Positions 42,908-52,463 are shown, counted from the first letter of the stretch. The stretch: 64,000 nt of DNA from Geminicoccaceae bacterium (GCA_020638495.1 JACKIN010000009.1:1-64000), one strand, 5' to 3'. Notes: generated from the letters alone by a model not told the origin. Numbers and translations: made by a program.

Positions 42908-44608
42908 TTGTCGATTCAGGCGGTCTGCGTGAGATCATCCCGGTTCGTGCGCGGCGCTCTCGTCGCGCTCGCCTGTCTTCTCGCCACAACGCCGGCGGCC
43001 GCCCAGACAGCACCGACGCCGGTCGCGACGAACGCCGATCCCGGCCCGGTCTGGCGGTACACCGTGCGGCCGGGCGACAATATCTGGAACCTGTCGCGTC
43101 GCTACCTGGCCGACTGGCGGCGCTGGCCGGAGCTACAGGCGCTCAACGGGGTCGAGCAGCCGCGCTCGATCCCGCCCGGCACCCGTCTTTCCATTCCGCT
43201 CGCCTGGCTGCGCCTGCAGCCGGCCGCGGCGATGCTCGAGGGTTTTCAGGGGAGCGTCGCGCTCCGTCGCGGTGGGGCACGACCGGCCCCCGTCCAGGGC
43301 ATGCAGCTCGAGGTGGGCGATGTGGTCGAGACCGGCGCTGATTCCACGGCCATCATCGCCTTCGCTGACGGTTCGCGCGTGCTGCTCGGCGAAAACGCCC
43401 AACTGGAGCTGGACCGGCTCGGCGAGTATCGCCGCACCGGCATGGTCGACACGCGCCTCAAGCTCGAGCGCGGCCGCCTCGAAACCCGGGTCGAGCCGGC
43501 GGTCGGCTCGGGCTCCCGCTTCGAGGTGTGGACGCCGCCGGCGGTCAGCTCGGTGCGCGGCACCGATCTCCGGGTCGGTCTCGACGAGGCGGGGGAGCGC
43601 AGTGCTACGGAAGTGCTCACCGGCAACGTCCGGGTCGCGGCCCGGTCGACCGCCCGCAGCGTCGGGGCCGGCATGGGGACGGTGACGCTGCAGGGTTCGG
43701 CACCCTTGCCGCCGCGGCCGCTGCTCGATCCGCACGACATCGACCTCCTGCCGACCCGTCTCGAACGCCTGCCGCTCCGCATGTCGATCCCGCCGCTGGA
43801 GGGTGCCGAGAGCTTTCGCCTCAAGGTCGCGCTGGACCCGGGCTTCGAAGGGATTTTGAGCGAGCAGGTCGTGCCGGCCGGCCAGCCGGCGCGATTGGAG
43901 CTCGCCGAAGGCAGCTATTTTGCCCGGCTGCGCGGCATCGAGGCCGATGGGCTGGAAGGCAGGGACCAGGTCTGGCCGCTCGTGGTCGACGCCCGGCCCG
44001 AGCCGCCGACGCCGCTGGGCCCGAAGCGCGAGGGCAAGGTGCGCGAGCCGCGGCCGCAATTCGGCTGGTCGGTGCCGCTCGACGCCGCCACCGTTCGGCT
44101 CGAGCTGGCGCGGAGCGCGGACTTTGGCGAGCCCGTGATCCGTGCCCCGGACCTGACCGGGGCGACCTTCACGCCCGCGGCCGATCTGGCGCTCGGCTCC
44201 TGGCACTGGCGCCTGCGAACGGTCGACGAGGCGGGCGAGGTGGGGCCGTGGAGCGACGCCTGGAGCTTCGAGCGGGTCGATCCGCCGGCCGATCCGGCGA
44301 TCGACGCCCTCGAGACCGAGAGCGGCCGGCTGACCATCCGCCTCGCCTCGCTCGAGCCGGGCCAGAAGGTCCGCTTCCAGATCACCGACAAGACCGACTT
44401 CGCCGAGCTGCGCCACGAGGCGCTCGGCGACGAGGCAGCACTGGTGGTGCCGGGGCTGCCCCCCGGCGACTACTGGTTCCGCGCCCAGATCATCGAGGCG
44501 GACGGCTACATGTCGGAATTCTCGACCCCGCAACGCATCACGGTGGAGCCGAGCCGCTGGTGGCCGGTGCTGCTCGTGCCCTTCGCGCTGCTGTTCCTGC
44601 TGCTCTGA
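42908..44608 (+). CDS. LysM and FecR domain secreted protein
   Basis: A 566-aa exported protein. The signal peptide is at residues 9-32 (ALVALACLLATTPAAAQ). A LysM domain lies at about 51-98 (YTVRPGDNIWNLSRRYLAD). A FecR domain lies at about 120-235 (GDVVETGADSTAIIAFADGS, SSVRGTDLRVGL). Two or three fibronectin-like repeats follow, and a C-terminal hydrophobic anchor (WWPVLLVPFALLFLLL) ends the protein. It probably binds peptidoglycan and senses at the periplasmic side. The next gene, 1 bp downstream, is the CHASE2-GGDEF-EAL protein, a frequent pairing. All possible starts are non-ATG: TTG 42908 or GTG 42929. Confidence 0.78.
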   Translation: MSIQAVCVRSSRFVRGALVALACLLATTPAAAQTAPTPVATNADPGPVWRYTVRPGDNIWNLSRRYLADWRRWPELQALNGVEQPRSIPPGTRLSIPLAWLRLQPAAAMLEGFQGSVALRRGGARPAPVQGMQLEVGDVVETGADSTAIIAFADGSRVLLGENAQLELDRLGEYRRTGMVDTRLKLERGRLETRVEPAVGSGSRFEVWTPPAVSSVRGTDLRVGLDEAGERSATEVLTGNVRVAARSTARSVGAGMGTVTLQGSAPLPPRPLLDPHDIDLLPTRLERLPLRMSIPPLEGAESFRLKVALDPGFEGILSEQVVPAGQPARLELAEGSYFARLRGIEADGLEGRDQVWPLVVDARPEPPTPLGPKREGKVREPRPQFGWSVPLDAATVRLELARSADFGEPVIRAPDLTGATFTPAADLALGSWHWRLRTVDEAGEVGPWSDAWSFERVDPPADPAIDALETESGRLTIRLASLEPGQKVRFQITDKTDFAELRHEALGDEAALVVPGLPPGDYWFRAQIIEADGYMSEFSTPQRITVEPSRWWPVLLVPFALLFLLL

Positions 44609-44609
44609 G

Positions 44610-47450
44610 ATGGTGACTGACGCGGGCATAGCGTTTCCCCGCGGCCTGGGGTTCGTCGTCCTCGCGACGGTGCTCGCCGCGTTGGTCGTCCGCCTCGGGC
44701 CGGGCGATGCGCTGGATGCCGTGGCCTATGACGTGCTGCAGCCCTGGCTCGCTGGTCCGCGCAGCGACCGTGTCGCGGTCGTCCAGATCGACCAGCAGAG
44801 CCTCGAGCGGATCGGCCCCTGGCCCTGGCCGCGGCGGGTCCATGCCCGGCTGATCGATCGGCTCGCCGCCGCCGGACCCCCGGTCATCGGCTATGACGTG
44901 CTCTTTGCCGAGCCCTCGATCGGCGACCCGGCGGGCGATCTGGACCTCGAGGAGGCGGTGGCGCGTGCCGGCAATGTCGTCCTGCCGGTGGTGGCCGAAG
45001 CGCCGGCCGCCGGGCAGCCGCCGGTCGAGATCTTGCCGTTCGGTCGCCTGCCGGAGCTGGCCCGCGCCCTCGGCCACGCCCATCTCCGGCCGGACGCGGA
45101 CGGCCGGCTGCGCCGGCTGCAGCTCGCCGCCGGGGTCGGCGACGCCTTCTGGCCGGCCTTCGCGGTGGCGGTGGAGCGCCAGATCCGGCCGCGAGGCTCG
45201 GCGCCTGCCACCTTTCGTGGCGGGCGGCCGCCCGGCAGCTTCCTCGACTGGGTCGAGGATGGCGAGGCGCTCGTGCCGGTCGCCGCCGATCCCCGGCGGT
45301 TGCGCCGCCATTCCGCCGCCGACGTGCTCCTGGGCGAGCGCCTGCCGTCGCTCGCCGACACCGCTGTGCTGGTCGGGGTGACGGCGCGCGGGCTCGCCGC
45401 TCCCGTCCGGATGGGCTCGGGTGCCGACACTGCTCCGCCGATCGCCTTCCAGGCGCTGGCAGTCGAGGACCTGCTGCAGGGCCGGACCGTCGCCCCGTTC
45501 CGCTGGCCCGAGCTGGCGGCCGCCGGCCTCGCCGCCGGTGCGTTCCTGCCGTGGCTCTTCGCCGCCTGGCGCCGGCCGGTGCTGGCGCGCTCCGCCTTCG
45601 CCATGGCGCCGCTGCTGCCACTGCTCACCGGGATCGGCGCCCTCTTGCTGTCGCGCCTGATGCTGCCCTTCGCCTCCGTCACGGTGACGCTTCTAGGCCT
45701 GCTGGTCGTGGCCCGGCTGGGCGAGGCGGCACGGCGCGTCCGCCGGGCGCAGCTCGAGCGCAGCCTCGCTCACGCTGCCCTGACCCACGTGGCGGATGCG
45801 GTGCTGACCACCGACGACGCCGGCGTGGTCGACTATGCCAACCCGGCAGCGGCGAAGCTCTTCGGCCGCGCCGCCGAGACGCTGGTCGGCCTGCCGCTCG
45901 CCGAGCTGGCGCCGCCGGTCGCCGAGCTCGCCCGGCAGACGATCGAGGACCCGGAGCCACCGACACCGGCGCTGCTCGCCGCCCAGTTGGCCCGACCGGC
46001 GCGTGGCGGCGCGGCGCTCGGCGCGATCCGCCTGACGGCCGCGGACGGGCGCCAGCGCTCGGTGCGCGCCACCGCCCGCCGCTTCGGGTCGCCCGCTGGC
46101 TCGCATCTGGTCCTGGCACTGAACGACATCACGGACGAGCAGCGGCTGCTCGACGAGGTGGCGTTCCGGGCAACCCACGACAGCCTGACCGGGCTGCCCA
46201 ACCGGCATCTCCTGACCGATCGTCTGGCGGGCGCCCTCGACCGGGCACGGCGTGCCGGCAACCGCGTGGCCGTCGTGTTCCTCGATGTCGATCGCCTGAA
46301 GAGCATCAACGACGCGCTCGGCCACGCGGTCGGCGATGCCGTGCTGGTCGAGGTTGCCTCGCGCTTTCGCCTGCTCGGCCGCTCGACCGACACGGTCGGG
46401 CGGATCGGCGGCGACGAGTTCGTGTTGGTGCTGGATGGCCTCGAGAGCCGCACCGAGATCGCCGCGGCCGTCAATCGCTACCGCGGCGCCTTCGCTCGTC
46501 CGGTCGTCGTCGGCGGCCGCCCCCTGCCGGTCCGGGCGAGCTTTGGTGTCGCGGTCTTTCCGGACGATGGTGACTCCCCGGACAGCCTGCTCCGGCGAGC
46601 GGATTCCGCCATGTACCGGGCGAAGCGGGACGGTCGCGACCAGGTGGTCACCTTCGATGCCGAGCTGCACGGCGAGACAGGCGACGGTCTCCTGCTCGAT
46701 GCAGCACTGCGCGACGCCATCGCCAGGGACGGGCTCGAGCTGCACTACCAGCCGCGCATCGACCTCGTCGAGCGCCGGCCGGCCGGACTCGAATCGCTGG
46801 TTCGCTGGCGCCATCCGGACGAGGGCCTCCTGCCGCCGGCCCGCTTCATCGGGCTCGCCGAGGAGACCGGCTCGATCGTCGAGCTCGGCCGGTGGGTCCT
46901 AGAGCGGGCCTGCGCCGATCTCGCCGGGCCGGCGCTGCGCGATCGCGGCCTGCAGCTGTCGGTCAACGTTTCGGTCGTGCAGCTCAAGCGCGACCCCGGC
47001 TTCGTCGACTTCGTCCGCGGCACCCTGACGCGGCACGGCCTGGCGCCGCAGCGGATCGAGCTCGAGGTCACCGAAAACCTCTTCCTCGACCCGTCCCTGC
47101 CGATGCTGGGGCGCCGGCTCGCCAGCCTCGCCGAGCTCGGCCTGCACCTCTCGATCGACGATTTCGGCACGGGCTATTCCTCGCTCGCCTATATCAACCG
47201 CTTCCCCTTCGACCGGATCAAGATCGACCGCTCCTTCGTCGACCTGATCGACCGGGACCAGGGTGCGCAGGCGATCGTCCGCGCCATCGTCGGGCTGAGC
47301 ACGGCGCTGGCCAAGCAGACCACCGCCGAGGGGGTCGAGAAGGATGCCCAGCTCGCCTTCCTCGACGAGCTGAGCTGCAACGAGGCCCAGGGCTTCTTCT
47401 TCGGCCGCCCGGCACCCCTGCCCGAGATGCTGCGGGCGCTGCCGGGCTGA
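44610..47450 (+). CDS. CHASE2-PAS-GGDEF-EAL cyclic-di-GMP protein
   Basis: A 946-aa membrane protein. A CHASE2 sensor spans about residues 30-290 (VVQIDQQSLERIGPWPWPR, VIGYDVLFAEP). Three membrane segments lie at about 295-375 and a PAS domain at about 385-510. The GGDEF domain has an intact motif at 600-604 and the FLDVDRLKSIND metal site. The EAL domain has ESL at 728-730 in place of EAL, but keeps NVSVVQL, DDFGTGYSSL, KIDRSFV and AEGVE, so phosphodiesterase activity is plausible. It may both make and degrade c-di-GMP. The signal probably comes from the envelope with the coupled LysM-FecR protein. Confidence 0.9.
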   Translation: MVTDAGIAFPRGLGFVVLATVLAALVVRLGPGDALDAVAYDVLQPWLAGPRSDRVAVVQIDQQSLERIGPWPWPRRVHARLIDRLAAAGPPVIGYDVLFAEPSIGDPAGDLDLEEAVARAGNVVLPVVAEAPAAGQPPVEILPFGRLPELARALGHAHLRPDADGRLRRLQLAAGVGDAFWPAFAVAVERQIRPRGSAPATFRGGRPPGSFLDWVEDGEALVPVAADPRRLRRHSAADVLLGERLPSLADTAVLVGVTARGLAAPVRMGSGADTAPPIAFQALAVEDLLQGRTVAPFRWPELAAAGLAAGAFLPWLFAAWRRPVLARSAFAMAPLLPLLTGIGALLLSRLMLPFASVTVTLLGLLVVARLGEAARRVRRAQLERSLAHAALTHVADAVLTTDDAGVVDYANPAAAKLFGRAAETLVGLPLAELAPPVAELARQTIEDPEPPTPALLAAQLARPARGGAALGAIRLTAADGRQRSVRATARRFGSPAGSHLVLALNDITDEQRLLDEVAFRATHDSLTGLPNRHLLTDRLAGALDRARRAGNRVAVVFLDVDRLKSINDALGHAVGDAVLVEVASRFRLLGRSTDTVGRIGGDEFVLVLDGLESRTEIAAAVNRYRGAFARPVVVGGRPLPVRASFGVAVFPDDGDSPDSLLRRADSAMYRAKRDGRDQVVTFDAELHGETGDGLLLDAALRDAIARDGLELHYQPRIDLVERRPAGLESLVRWRHPDEGLLPPARFIGLAEETGSIVELGRWVLERACADLAGPALRDRGLQLSVNVSVVQLKRDPGFVDFVRGTLTRHGLAPQRIELEVTENLFLDPSLPMLGRRLASLAELGLHLSIDDFGTGYSSLAYINRFPFDRIKIDRSFVDLIDRDQGAQAIVRAIVGLSTALAKQTTAEGVEKDAQLAFLDELSCNEAQGFFFGRPAPLPEMLRALPG

Positions 47451-47520
47451 GCCGGGCGGCTGGACAGGCCGGTTCGCAGGCCGCATATCGGCCGGAATGC
47501 TGTGATCGGGGAGGGCGGCG

Positions 47521-48435
47521 ATGCTGGTGATCCTGGGCTCGGTGAATGCCGATCTCCTGTTCAAGGTCGAGAAGCTGCCGGCGCCGGGCGAGACCGTGCT
47601 CTGCCCGTCCTATGCCATGGCGCCGGGCGGCAAGGGCTCGAACCAGGCCGCGGCCGCCGCCAAGGCCGGTGCGGCAACGCGATTCGTCGGCCATCTCGGC
47701 GACGACGCCTATGGACCGGTGGTCCGCAGCCTCCTGGTCCAGGCCGGCATCGACACGGGTGGCCTCGCCAGGTCGAAGCGCCCGACCGCGATCGCGGTGA
47801 TCGGCGTCGACGCGACGGGCGAGAACGCGATCATCGTCGCCAGCGGCGCCAATCTCGATACCCATGCCGGCCAGGTGGAGGACGCCTTGCTCGGCCCCTC
47901 GACCACGCTCCTTTGCCAGAACGAGATCCGGATGACCGAGACCGCCGCGGTTCTGGCCCGCGGCAAGGCCAGGGGTGCCCGGACGCTCCTCAACCTCGCA
48001 CCGGCCGGCCCCCTGCCGGACGGTTTGCTGGACACGCTCGACTTCCTCATAGTCAACGAGATCGAGGCGCGCATGGCCGCCGGCGACGCGGCGGGGGAGC
48101 CGCTCGCTTTGGCCCGCCGCCTGGCCAGGGCGCACGACCTCGTCTGCGTCGTGACGCTGGGCGCGGAGGGTGCGATCGCGGTCGGCCCAGGGGGCGGCTG
48201 GCGGGTCGGCAGCCTCAGGATCGAGCCGGTCGACACGACGGGAGCCGGCGACGCCTTCGTCGGCGTGCTCGCCGCCGCACTCGACCAGGGGCGAACGCTG
48301 CCCGAGGCGCTGCACCGGGCGAGCCTCGCCGCCGGGCTTTCCTGCCTCGCCATCGGCGCCCAGTCGGCCCAGCCGGATGCAGCGATGATCGAATCACGTC
48401 TGGGTGAGCTGTCGGCGCCGACGCCGCTCGACTGA
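47521..48435 (+). CDS. rbsK: Ribokinase (PfkB family)
   Basis: A 304-aa PfkB carbohydrate kinase. PGGKGSNQAAAAAKAGA (about residues 37-53) is signature 1, and the DTTGAGDAFVGVLAAAL segment (about 241-257) is signature 2, with the catalytic Asp in GAGD. It would phosphorylate ribose or a similar sugar. No transporter is adjacent. The stop codon forms part of the TGATCC -35 element of the next operon. Confidence 0.87.
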   Translation: MLVILGSVNADLLFKVEKLPAPGETVLCPSYAMAPGGKGSNQAAAAAKAGAATRFVGHLGDDAYGPVVRSLLVQAGIDTGGLARSKRPTAIAVIGVDATGENAIIVASGANLDTHAGQVEDALLGPSTTLLCQNEIRMTETAAVLARGKARGARTLLNLAPAGPLPDGLLDTLDFLIVNEIEARMAAGDAAGEPLALARRLARAHDLVCVVTLGAEGAIAVGPGGGWRVGSLRIEPVDTTGAGDAFVGVLAAALDQGRTLPEALHRASLAAGLSCLAIGAQSAQPDAAMIESRLGELSAPTPLD

Positions 48436-48460
48436 TCCCGGGAGGCGCCTCGCGCGTATC
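48433..48460 (+). promoter_or_regulatory. ECF-type promoter, TGATCC-N16-CGTATC
   Basis: TGATCC (48433-48438) and CGTATC (48455-48460) are separated by 16 bp, about 25 bp before the DUF6134 start. The same hexamers with the same spacing occur on the - strand at 57359-57332 upstream of the facing operon. The TGATC-type -35 resembles promoters of RpoE/ChrR (ECF11) sigma factors, which control photolyase and cfa genes in Rhodobacter. Confidence 0.7.
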
Positions 48461-48485
48461 TTCGGCGAGCAGCGGGAGAGAGGCG

Positions 48486-49190
48486 ATGCAGCGGCGTGAC
48501 GTATTGCGACAGGGGGCAGGGCTGGTGGCCGGGGCGGCCCTTGTCGGCGGAATCGGACCGGCCCTGGCGGTGCCGGCGGGCGAGTTGCGCTTCGCCGTCT
48601 TCCGCAACGACCGCGAGATCGGGCATCACACGCTCCGCTTCACGCCAGCGGGCGAGCGTCTGACCGTCGACATCGAGATCGAGCTCGAGGTCCGCTTCGC
48701 CTTCATCACCGCCTACCGCTACAGCCACGAGAACCGCGAGGAATGGTCGAATGGCCAGCTCGCCGGCTTCTCCAGCGTCACCGACGACAACGGCACGCTG
48801 CATCGGGTCGAGGCGTCGCGCCAGGGCGGTCGTGTGGTCATCGACGGGAGCGAAGGACAGCTCACCGCCCCGGCCGGCGTGCTCCCCGCCACCTGGTGGC
48901 ACGCCGACTTCATCGCCGGAGGGCGCTGGATCAACACTCAGACGGGCGAGATCATCGCCTCGACCGTGACAGCGCTCGGGCAGGAGACGGTAGAGGCGGA
49001 AGGTCGATCCGTCACGGCCGAGCGGTTTCGCCTCGCGGGGGATGTCGACATGGATCTCTGGTACGCGGGCGAGCGCTGGGTGAAGCTCGCCTTCAACGGG
49101 CCGGACGAGTCGCGGATCGACTATCGCAAGGTCGAGGGTGGCGCCTACAGCGACCTCACCTATCGGCCCGGCGAGCAGCGCCGCGCCTGA
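48486..49190 (+). CDS. DUF6134 family exported protein
   Basis: A 234-aa protein with a Tat-like signal (MQRRDVLRQGAGLVAGAALV, cleavage near ALA|VP). The beta-rich mature part has GELRFAVFRNDREIGHHTLR, YSHENREEWSNGQLAGFSS and AERFRLAGDVDMDLWYAGER, a pattern recognised as DUF6134. It resembles periplasmic lipid-binding barrels in general form, but no function is known. It is the first gene after the ECF-type promoter and is 8 bp before the photolyase gene. Confidence 0.72.
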   Translation: MQRRDVLRQGAGLVAGAALVGGIGPALAVPAGELRFAVFRNDREIGHHTLRFTPAGERLTVDIEIELEVRFAFITAYRYSHENREEWSNGQLAGFSSVTDDNGTLHRVEASRQGGRVVIDGSEGQLTAPAGVLPATWWHADFIAGGRWINTQTGEIIASTVTALGQETVEAEGRSVTAERFRLAGDVDMDLWYAGERWVKLAFNGPDESRIDYRKVEGGAYSDLTYRPGEQRRA

Positions 49191-49198
49191 GCGGAGCC

Positions 49199-50755
49199 AT
49201 GGCCCGAACGCTTCGCTTCGTCTTCGCCGACCAGCTCACCCACGAGCTTTCCTCGCTCGCCGATGCACGGGCGAAGCATGATCTGGTTCTCATGGCCGAG
49301 GTCCGGGCCGAGACCGACCACGTCCCGCATCACCCGAAGAAGATCGCCTTCCTGTTCGCCGCCATGCGCCATTTCCGGGACGAGCTGCGGGACCGGGGCC
49401 TGGAGGTTCGCTATGTCGAGCTGGACGATCCCGACAACCGCGGCAGCTTCGAGGGCGAGCTCGCCCGCGCGCTCGACGAGCTCGAGATCGACCGCGTCGT
49501 CGTCACCGAACCCGGCGAGTATCGGGTGCTGGAGCGGATCAAGAGCTGGGGCGAGACGTTCGACCTGCCGGTCCAGATCCGGAGTGACGACCGTTTTCTC
49601 TGCTCCACCGCCGAATTCGCCGACTGGGCGGGGGACCGGAAGCAGCTCCGCCAGGAGCAGTTCTACCGCTGGATGAGGCAGCGCACCGGCTGGCTGATGA
49701 CGAAGGGGGGCAAGCCCGTCGGCGGACGCTGGAACTACGACGCGGAGAACAGGAAGCCGGCGGCGCCGGGCTCCGACTTCCCGCGGCCAATGCATTTTGC
49801 CCCGGATGCCACCACGGAGGCCGTGCTCGACGTCGTCCGCCGCCGTTTCGGTAGCCGCTTCGGTGAGACCGAGCCGTTCTGGTTCGCCGTCACGCGTGGC
49901 GAGGCGCGGCGGGCGCTCGCCCATTTCGTGCAGACCGGGCTCGAGGGCTTCGGCGACCATCAGGACGCGATGCTCGAGGGCGAGGACTGGCTCTGTCATT
50001 CGGCGCTCTCGCAGTACATGAACTCTGGCCTGCTCACCGCCCGAGAGGTCGGCGAGGCGGTGCTGGAGGCGCACAGGCAGCGCGAGCTGCCGCTCAACAG
50101 CGTCGAGGGCTTCATTCGCCAGATCCTCGGCTGGCGCGAATACGTGCGCGGCATCTACTGGCTGAAGATGCCGGGCTACGCGAAGCTGAACGGGCTCGGG
50201 AACCGGCGCCACCTGCCGGCCTTCTACTGGACCGGCGAGACCGACATGCGGTGCATGGCGCACGCCCTGGGCCAGACCAGGCGGGAGGCCCTGTCGCACC
50301 ACATCCAGCGGCTCATGCTGACCGGCAATTTCGCCCTGCTCGCCGGGGTGATCCCGGAGGAGATCTGCACCTGGTATCTCGCCGTCTATGCCGACGCCTT
50401 CGAGTGGGTGGAGCTGCCCAACGTGCTCGGCATGGTGATGCATGCCGACGGCGGCTATCTCGGCTCGAAGCCCTATGCCGCCTCCGGCAACTACATCAAC
50501 CGGATGTCGGACTTCTGCGGCGCCTGCACCTACGACGTGAAGGAGAAGCTCGGGCCGAAGGCCTGCCCCTTCAATTACCTCTACTGGAGCTTCCTCATCG
50601 AGCACCGTGAGCACCTGGAAGAGAATCCGCGCATGGGCCCCATGTTCAGGACGCTCGACCGCATGTCGGAGGAACGCAGGGAGCGGATCATGGAAGACGC
50701 TGGCCGGTTTCTCGATGGCCTCGAGCCTTGGAACCCGGAGAACGATGGTGACTGA
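49199..50755 (+). CDS. FeS-BCP-type photolyase/cryptochrome
   Basis: A 518-aa member of the bacterial photolyase-related group that contains an iron-sulphur cluster (prokaryotic (6-4) photolyases, PhrB-like). Motifs are LRFVFADQLTHELSSL, DDRFLCSTAEFADWA, VEGFIRQILGWREYVRGIYW and HHIQRLMLTGNFALLAG. Candidate cluster Cys occur in MRCMAH, EEICTWY and FCGACTYDVKEKLGPKACPF. It would repair UV lesions using FAD and blue light. ATG 49199 gives the normal N-terminus. It overlaps the SDR gene by 11 bases. Confidence 0.88.
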   Translation: MARTLRFVFADQLTHELSSLADARAKHDLVLMAEVRAETDHVPHHPKKIAFLFAAMRHFRDELRDRGLEVRYVELDDPDNRGSFEGELARALDELEIDRVVVTEPGEYRVLERIKSWGETFDLPVQIRSDDRFLCSTAEFADWAGDRKQLRQEQFYRWMRQRTGWLMTKGGKPVGGRWNYDAENRKPAAPGSDFPRPMHFAPDATTEAVLDVVRRRFGSRFGETEPFWFAVTRGEARRALAHFVQTGLEGFGDHQDAMLEGEDWLCHSALSQYMNSGLLTAREVGEAVLEAHRQRELPLNSVEGFIRQILGWREYVRGIYWLKMPGYAKLNGLGNRRHLPAFYWTGETDMRCMAHALGQTRREALSHHIQRLMLTGNFALLAGVIPEEICTWYLAVYADAFEWVELPNVLGMVMHADGGYLGSKPYAASGNYINRMSDFCGACTYDVKEKLGPKACPFNYLYWSFLIEHREHLEENPRMGPMFRTLDRMSEERRERIMEDAGRFLDGLEPWNPENDGD

Positions 50756-51494
50756 GCGCGTCTGGATCATCGGGGCTAGCTCTGGCATAGGGGCGGCGCT
50801 CGCCGAGCGTCTTGCCGGCGACGGCAAGGAGGTCTGGGCCAGCGCCCGGAGCGTCGGCAAGCTCGAGGCGCTGGCCGGGAAGCATCCGGGCTACATCCAC
50901 GCCCTGCCGCTCGACGTCACCGACAAGGCGGCTGTCCAGGCAGCGCTCGCCAGGATCGAATCTGCCTGCGGCCCGCCGGACACGGTCGTGCTCAATGCCG
51001 GCACGCACCAGCCCGTCGCCGCCAAGGATTTCACCGCGGACGGCCTGAGGCAGGTGATGGAGCTGAACGTCTTCGGTGTCGCCAACGGCATCGAGGCGGT
51101 GCTGCCGGGCATGCTCGAGCGCGATGCCGGCCGGATCGCCGTGGTCGCGTCGGTGGCCGGCTATCAGGGCCTGCCGACCAGCGCCTATTATGGCGCCAGC
51201 AAGGCGGCGCTCATCAACATGATCGAATCGCTGCGGTTCGACCTCCGTCGCACCGGCGTGGTGCTGCAGCTCGTCAATCCGGGCTTCGTCAGGACGCCGC
51301 TCACCGACCGGAACGAGTTTCCCATGCCCTTCCTGATCGAGGCCGACGAGGCGGCGGCGGCGATCGCCCGCGGGCTCGAGGTCGGTCGCTTCGAGATCGC
51401 CTTCCCGACCGTTTTCGTCTGGCTTCTCAAGCTCCTCGGCCTCTTGCCCTACCGCGCCTATTTCGCGCTGGTCGGCCGGAGCACCGGCAAGTGA
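50745..51494 (+). CDS. SDR family oxidoreductase of the photolyase operon
   Basis: A 249-aa classical short-chain dehydrogenase: VWIIGASSGIGAALAERLAG (NAD(P) site), VLNAGTHQPV and VASVAGYQGLPTSAYYGASK with the Ser-Tyr-Lys triad. The hydrophobic C-terminus (VFVWLLKLLGLLPYRAYFAL) suggests membrane contact. SDR genes occupy this position in photo-oxidative stress clusters containing cfa and DUF1365. The substrate is probably a lipid but unknown. It overlaps the NTF2-like gene by 4 bases. Confidence 0.85.
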   Translation: MVTERVWIIGASSGIGAALAERLAGDGKEVWASARSVGKLEALAGKHPGYIHALPLDVTDKAAVQAALARIESACGPPDTVVLNAGTHQPVAAKDFTADGLRQVMELNVFGVANGIEAVLPGMLERDAGRIAVVASVAGYQGLPTSAYYGASKAALINMIESLRFDLRRTGVVLQLVNPGFVRTPLTDRNEFPMPFLIEADEAAAAIARGLEVGRFEIAFPTVFVWLLKLLGLLPYRAYFALVGRSTGK

Positions 51495-51931
51495 GCGTCG
51501 AGGCGGCTGCCGGCGTCTATGCCCGCTATTTCGACGAGCTGACGACAGCGACCACGGGCGATCTTCGCCGGCTCGCGGCGGCGGACATGCGCTTCAAGGA
51601 CCCGTTCAACGACATCCGGGGCGTGGACCGGGTGGTCGGCCTCTTCGATCACATGTTCCAGACGACGGAGCAGCCGCGCTTTGTCACCGGTGCGATCGCC
51701 GTGACCAGCCGCACCGCCTTCCTGCGCTGGCGCTTCACCTGCACCGTGCCGAGCCGGCTCCTGTCATTGGCGCTGGCGATCGAGGGGGTGAGCGAGGTCC
51801 GCTTCGATGCGGCAGAGCTGGTTGTCGAGCATGTCGACTACTGGGATCCGGCGGCAGCCGTCTACGAGCGCCTGCCACTATTGGGCGGCGTCCTGAGAGG
51901 CCTGCGCCGCCGTCTCGCCCACCGCCCCTGA
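51491..51931 (+). CDS. NTF2-like (SnoaL) family protein
   Basis: A 146-aa cone-shaped alpha+beta barrel protein. It has YARYFDELTTATTGDLRRLA and DMRFKDPFNDIRGVDRVVGL (a variant of the usual FxDP), followed by AFLRWRFTCTVP and VEHVDYWDPAAAVYE. Such proteins act as small isomerases or ligand-binding partners. GTG 51491 overlaps the SDR stop. The 3' end overlaps the convergent DUF3833 gene by 54 bp, so the two stress operons interlock. Confidence 0.8.
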   Translation: MSVEAAAGVYARYFDELTTATTGDLRRLAAADMRFKDPFNDIRGVDRVVGLFDHMFQTTEQPRFVTGAIAVTSRTAFLRWRFTCTVPSRLLSLALAIEGVSEVRFDAAELVVEHVDYWDPAAAVYERLPLLGGVLRGLRRRLAHRP

Positions 51932-52459
51932 CAGTTCGGGCTTCTTGAAGAAGATATAGACCTCGCCGAGGGTGAAGCCCCATTTCGAGACGGTGGTGCG
52001 GTTGATCATCACCGTCTCGTCCTGGAGGAACATCCAGTCGTCGAAGCTGACGCGCCAGATCCGATCTCCGACCGCGAGGTCGAAGAGGTAGGTCCAGCGC
52101 ATGGCCTTGCCCTCGCGCACCCCCGTCGCGGTGCCGACGATGTCGTCGGCCTCGCCTTCGTAGCGGCCGTCGCCGAGCGGGCGGATGTGCCAGGTGCGCT
52201 GGTCGCGCTCGCCGTCCGCGTAGCGAAATGCCTCGTCGAGGACGAGGACGTCGCCTTCCATGCGGCCCTCGATGTCGACCACGAACTCCCGGCGCACGGT
52301 GCCGAAGCGGTCCTGGAACAGGCCCCAGGCCCGCGTCTCGCCGAGAAAGTAATCCTCCGGCACGAAGGCCGGGGCGGTGCCGTCGAAATCGTCGATCTTC
52401 ATGGCCGTGCAACCCGCAATGACACAGAGCATTACGGCGGCGAGAACGGTGCGGATCAT
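51878..52459 (-). CDS. DUF3833 family lipoprotein
   Basis: A 193-aa lipoprotein. The lipobox is VIAGC (Cys near residue 17) and the mature part begins TAMKIDDFDG. Family motifs are FVPEDYFLGETRAWGLFQDR, EGDVLVLDEAFRYADGERD and MFLQDETVMINRTTVSKWGF. It has a lipocalin-like beta pattern. DUF3833 genes regularly accompany cfa, DUF1365 and FAD-oxidase genes. ATG 52459 is preferred; a GTG precedes it at 52462. It is the last gene of the - strand operon. Confidence 0.82.
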   Translation of the reverse strand: MIRTVLAAVMLCVIAGCTAMKIDDFDGTAPAFVPEDYFLGETRAWGLFQDRFGTVRREFVVDIEGRMEGDVLVLDEAFRYADGERDQRTWHIRPLGDGRYEGEADDIVGTATGVREGKAMRWTYLFDLAVGDRIWRVSFDDWMFLQDETVMINRTTVSKWGFTLGEVYIFFKKPELSGAVGETAAQASQDAAQ

Positions 52460-52463
52460 CACG

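Noticed and set aside
43133..44629. 498-aa open frame on the - strand
   Set aside because: Shadow of the LysM-FecR gene, which has a signal peptide and recognisable domains.
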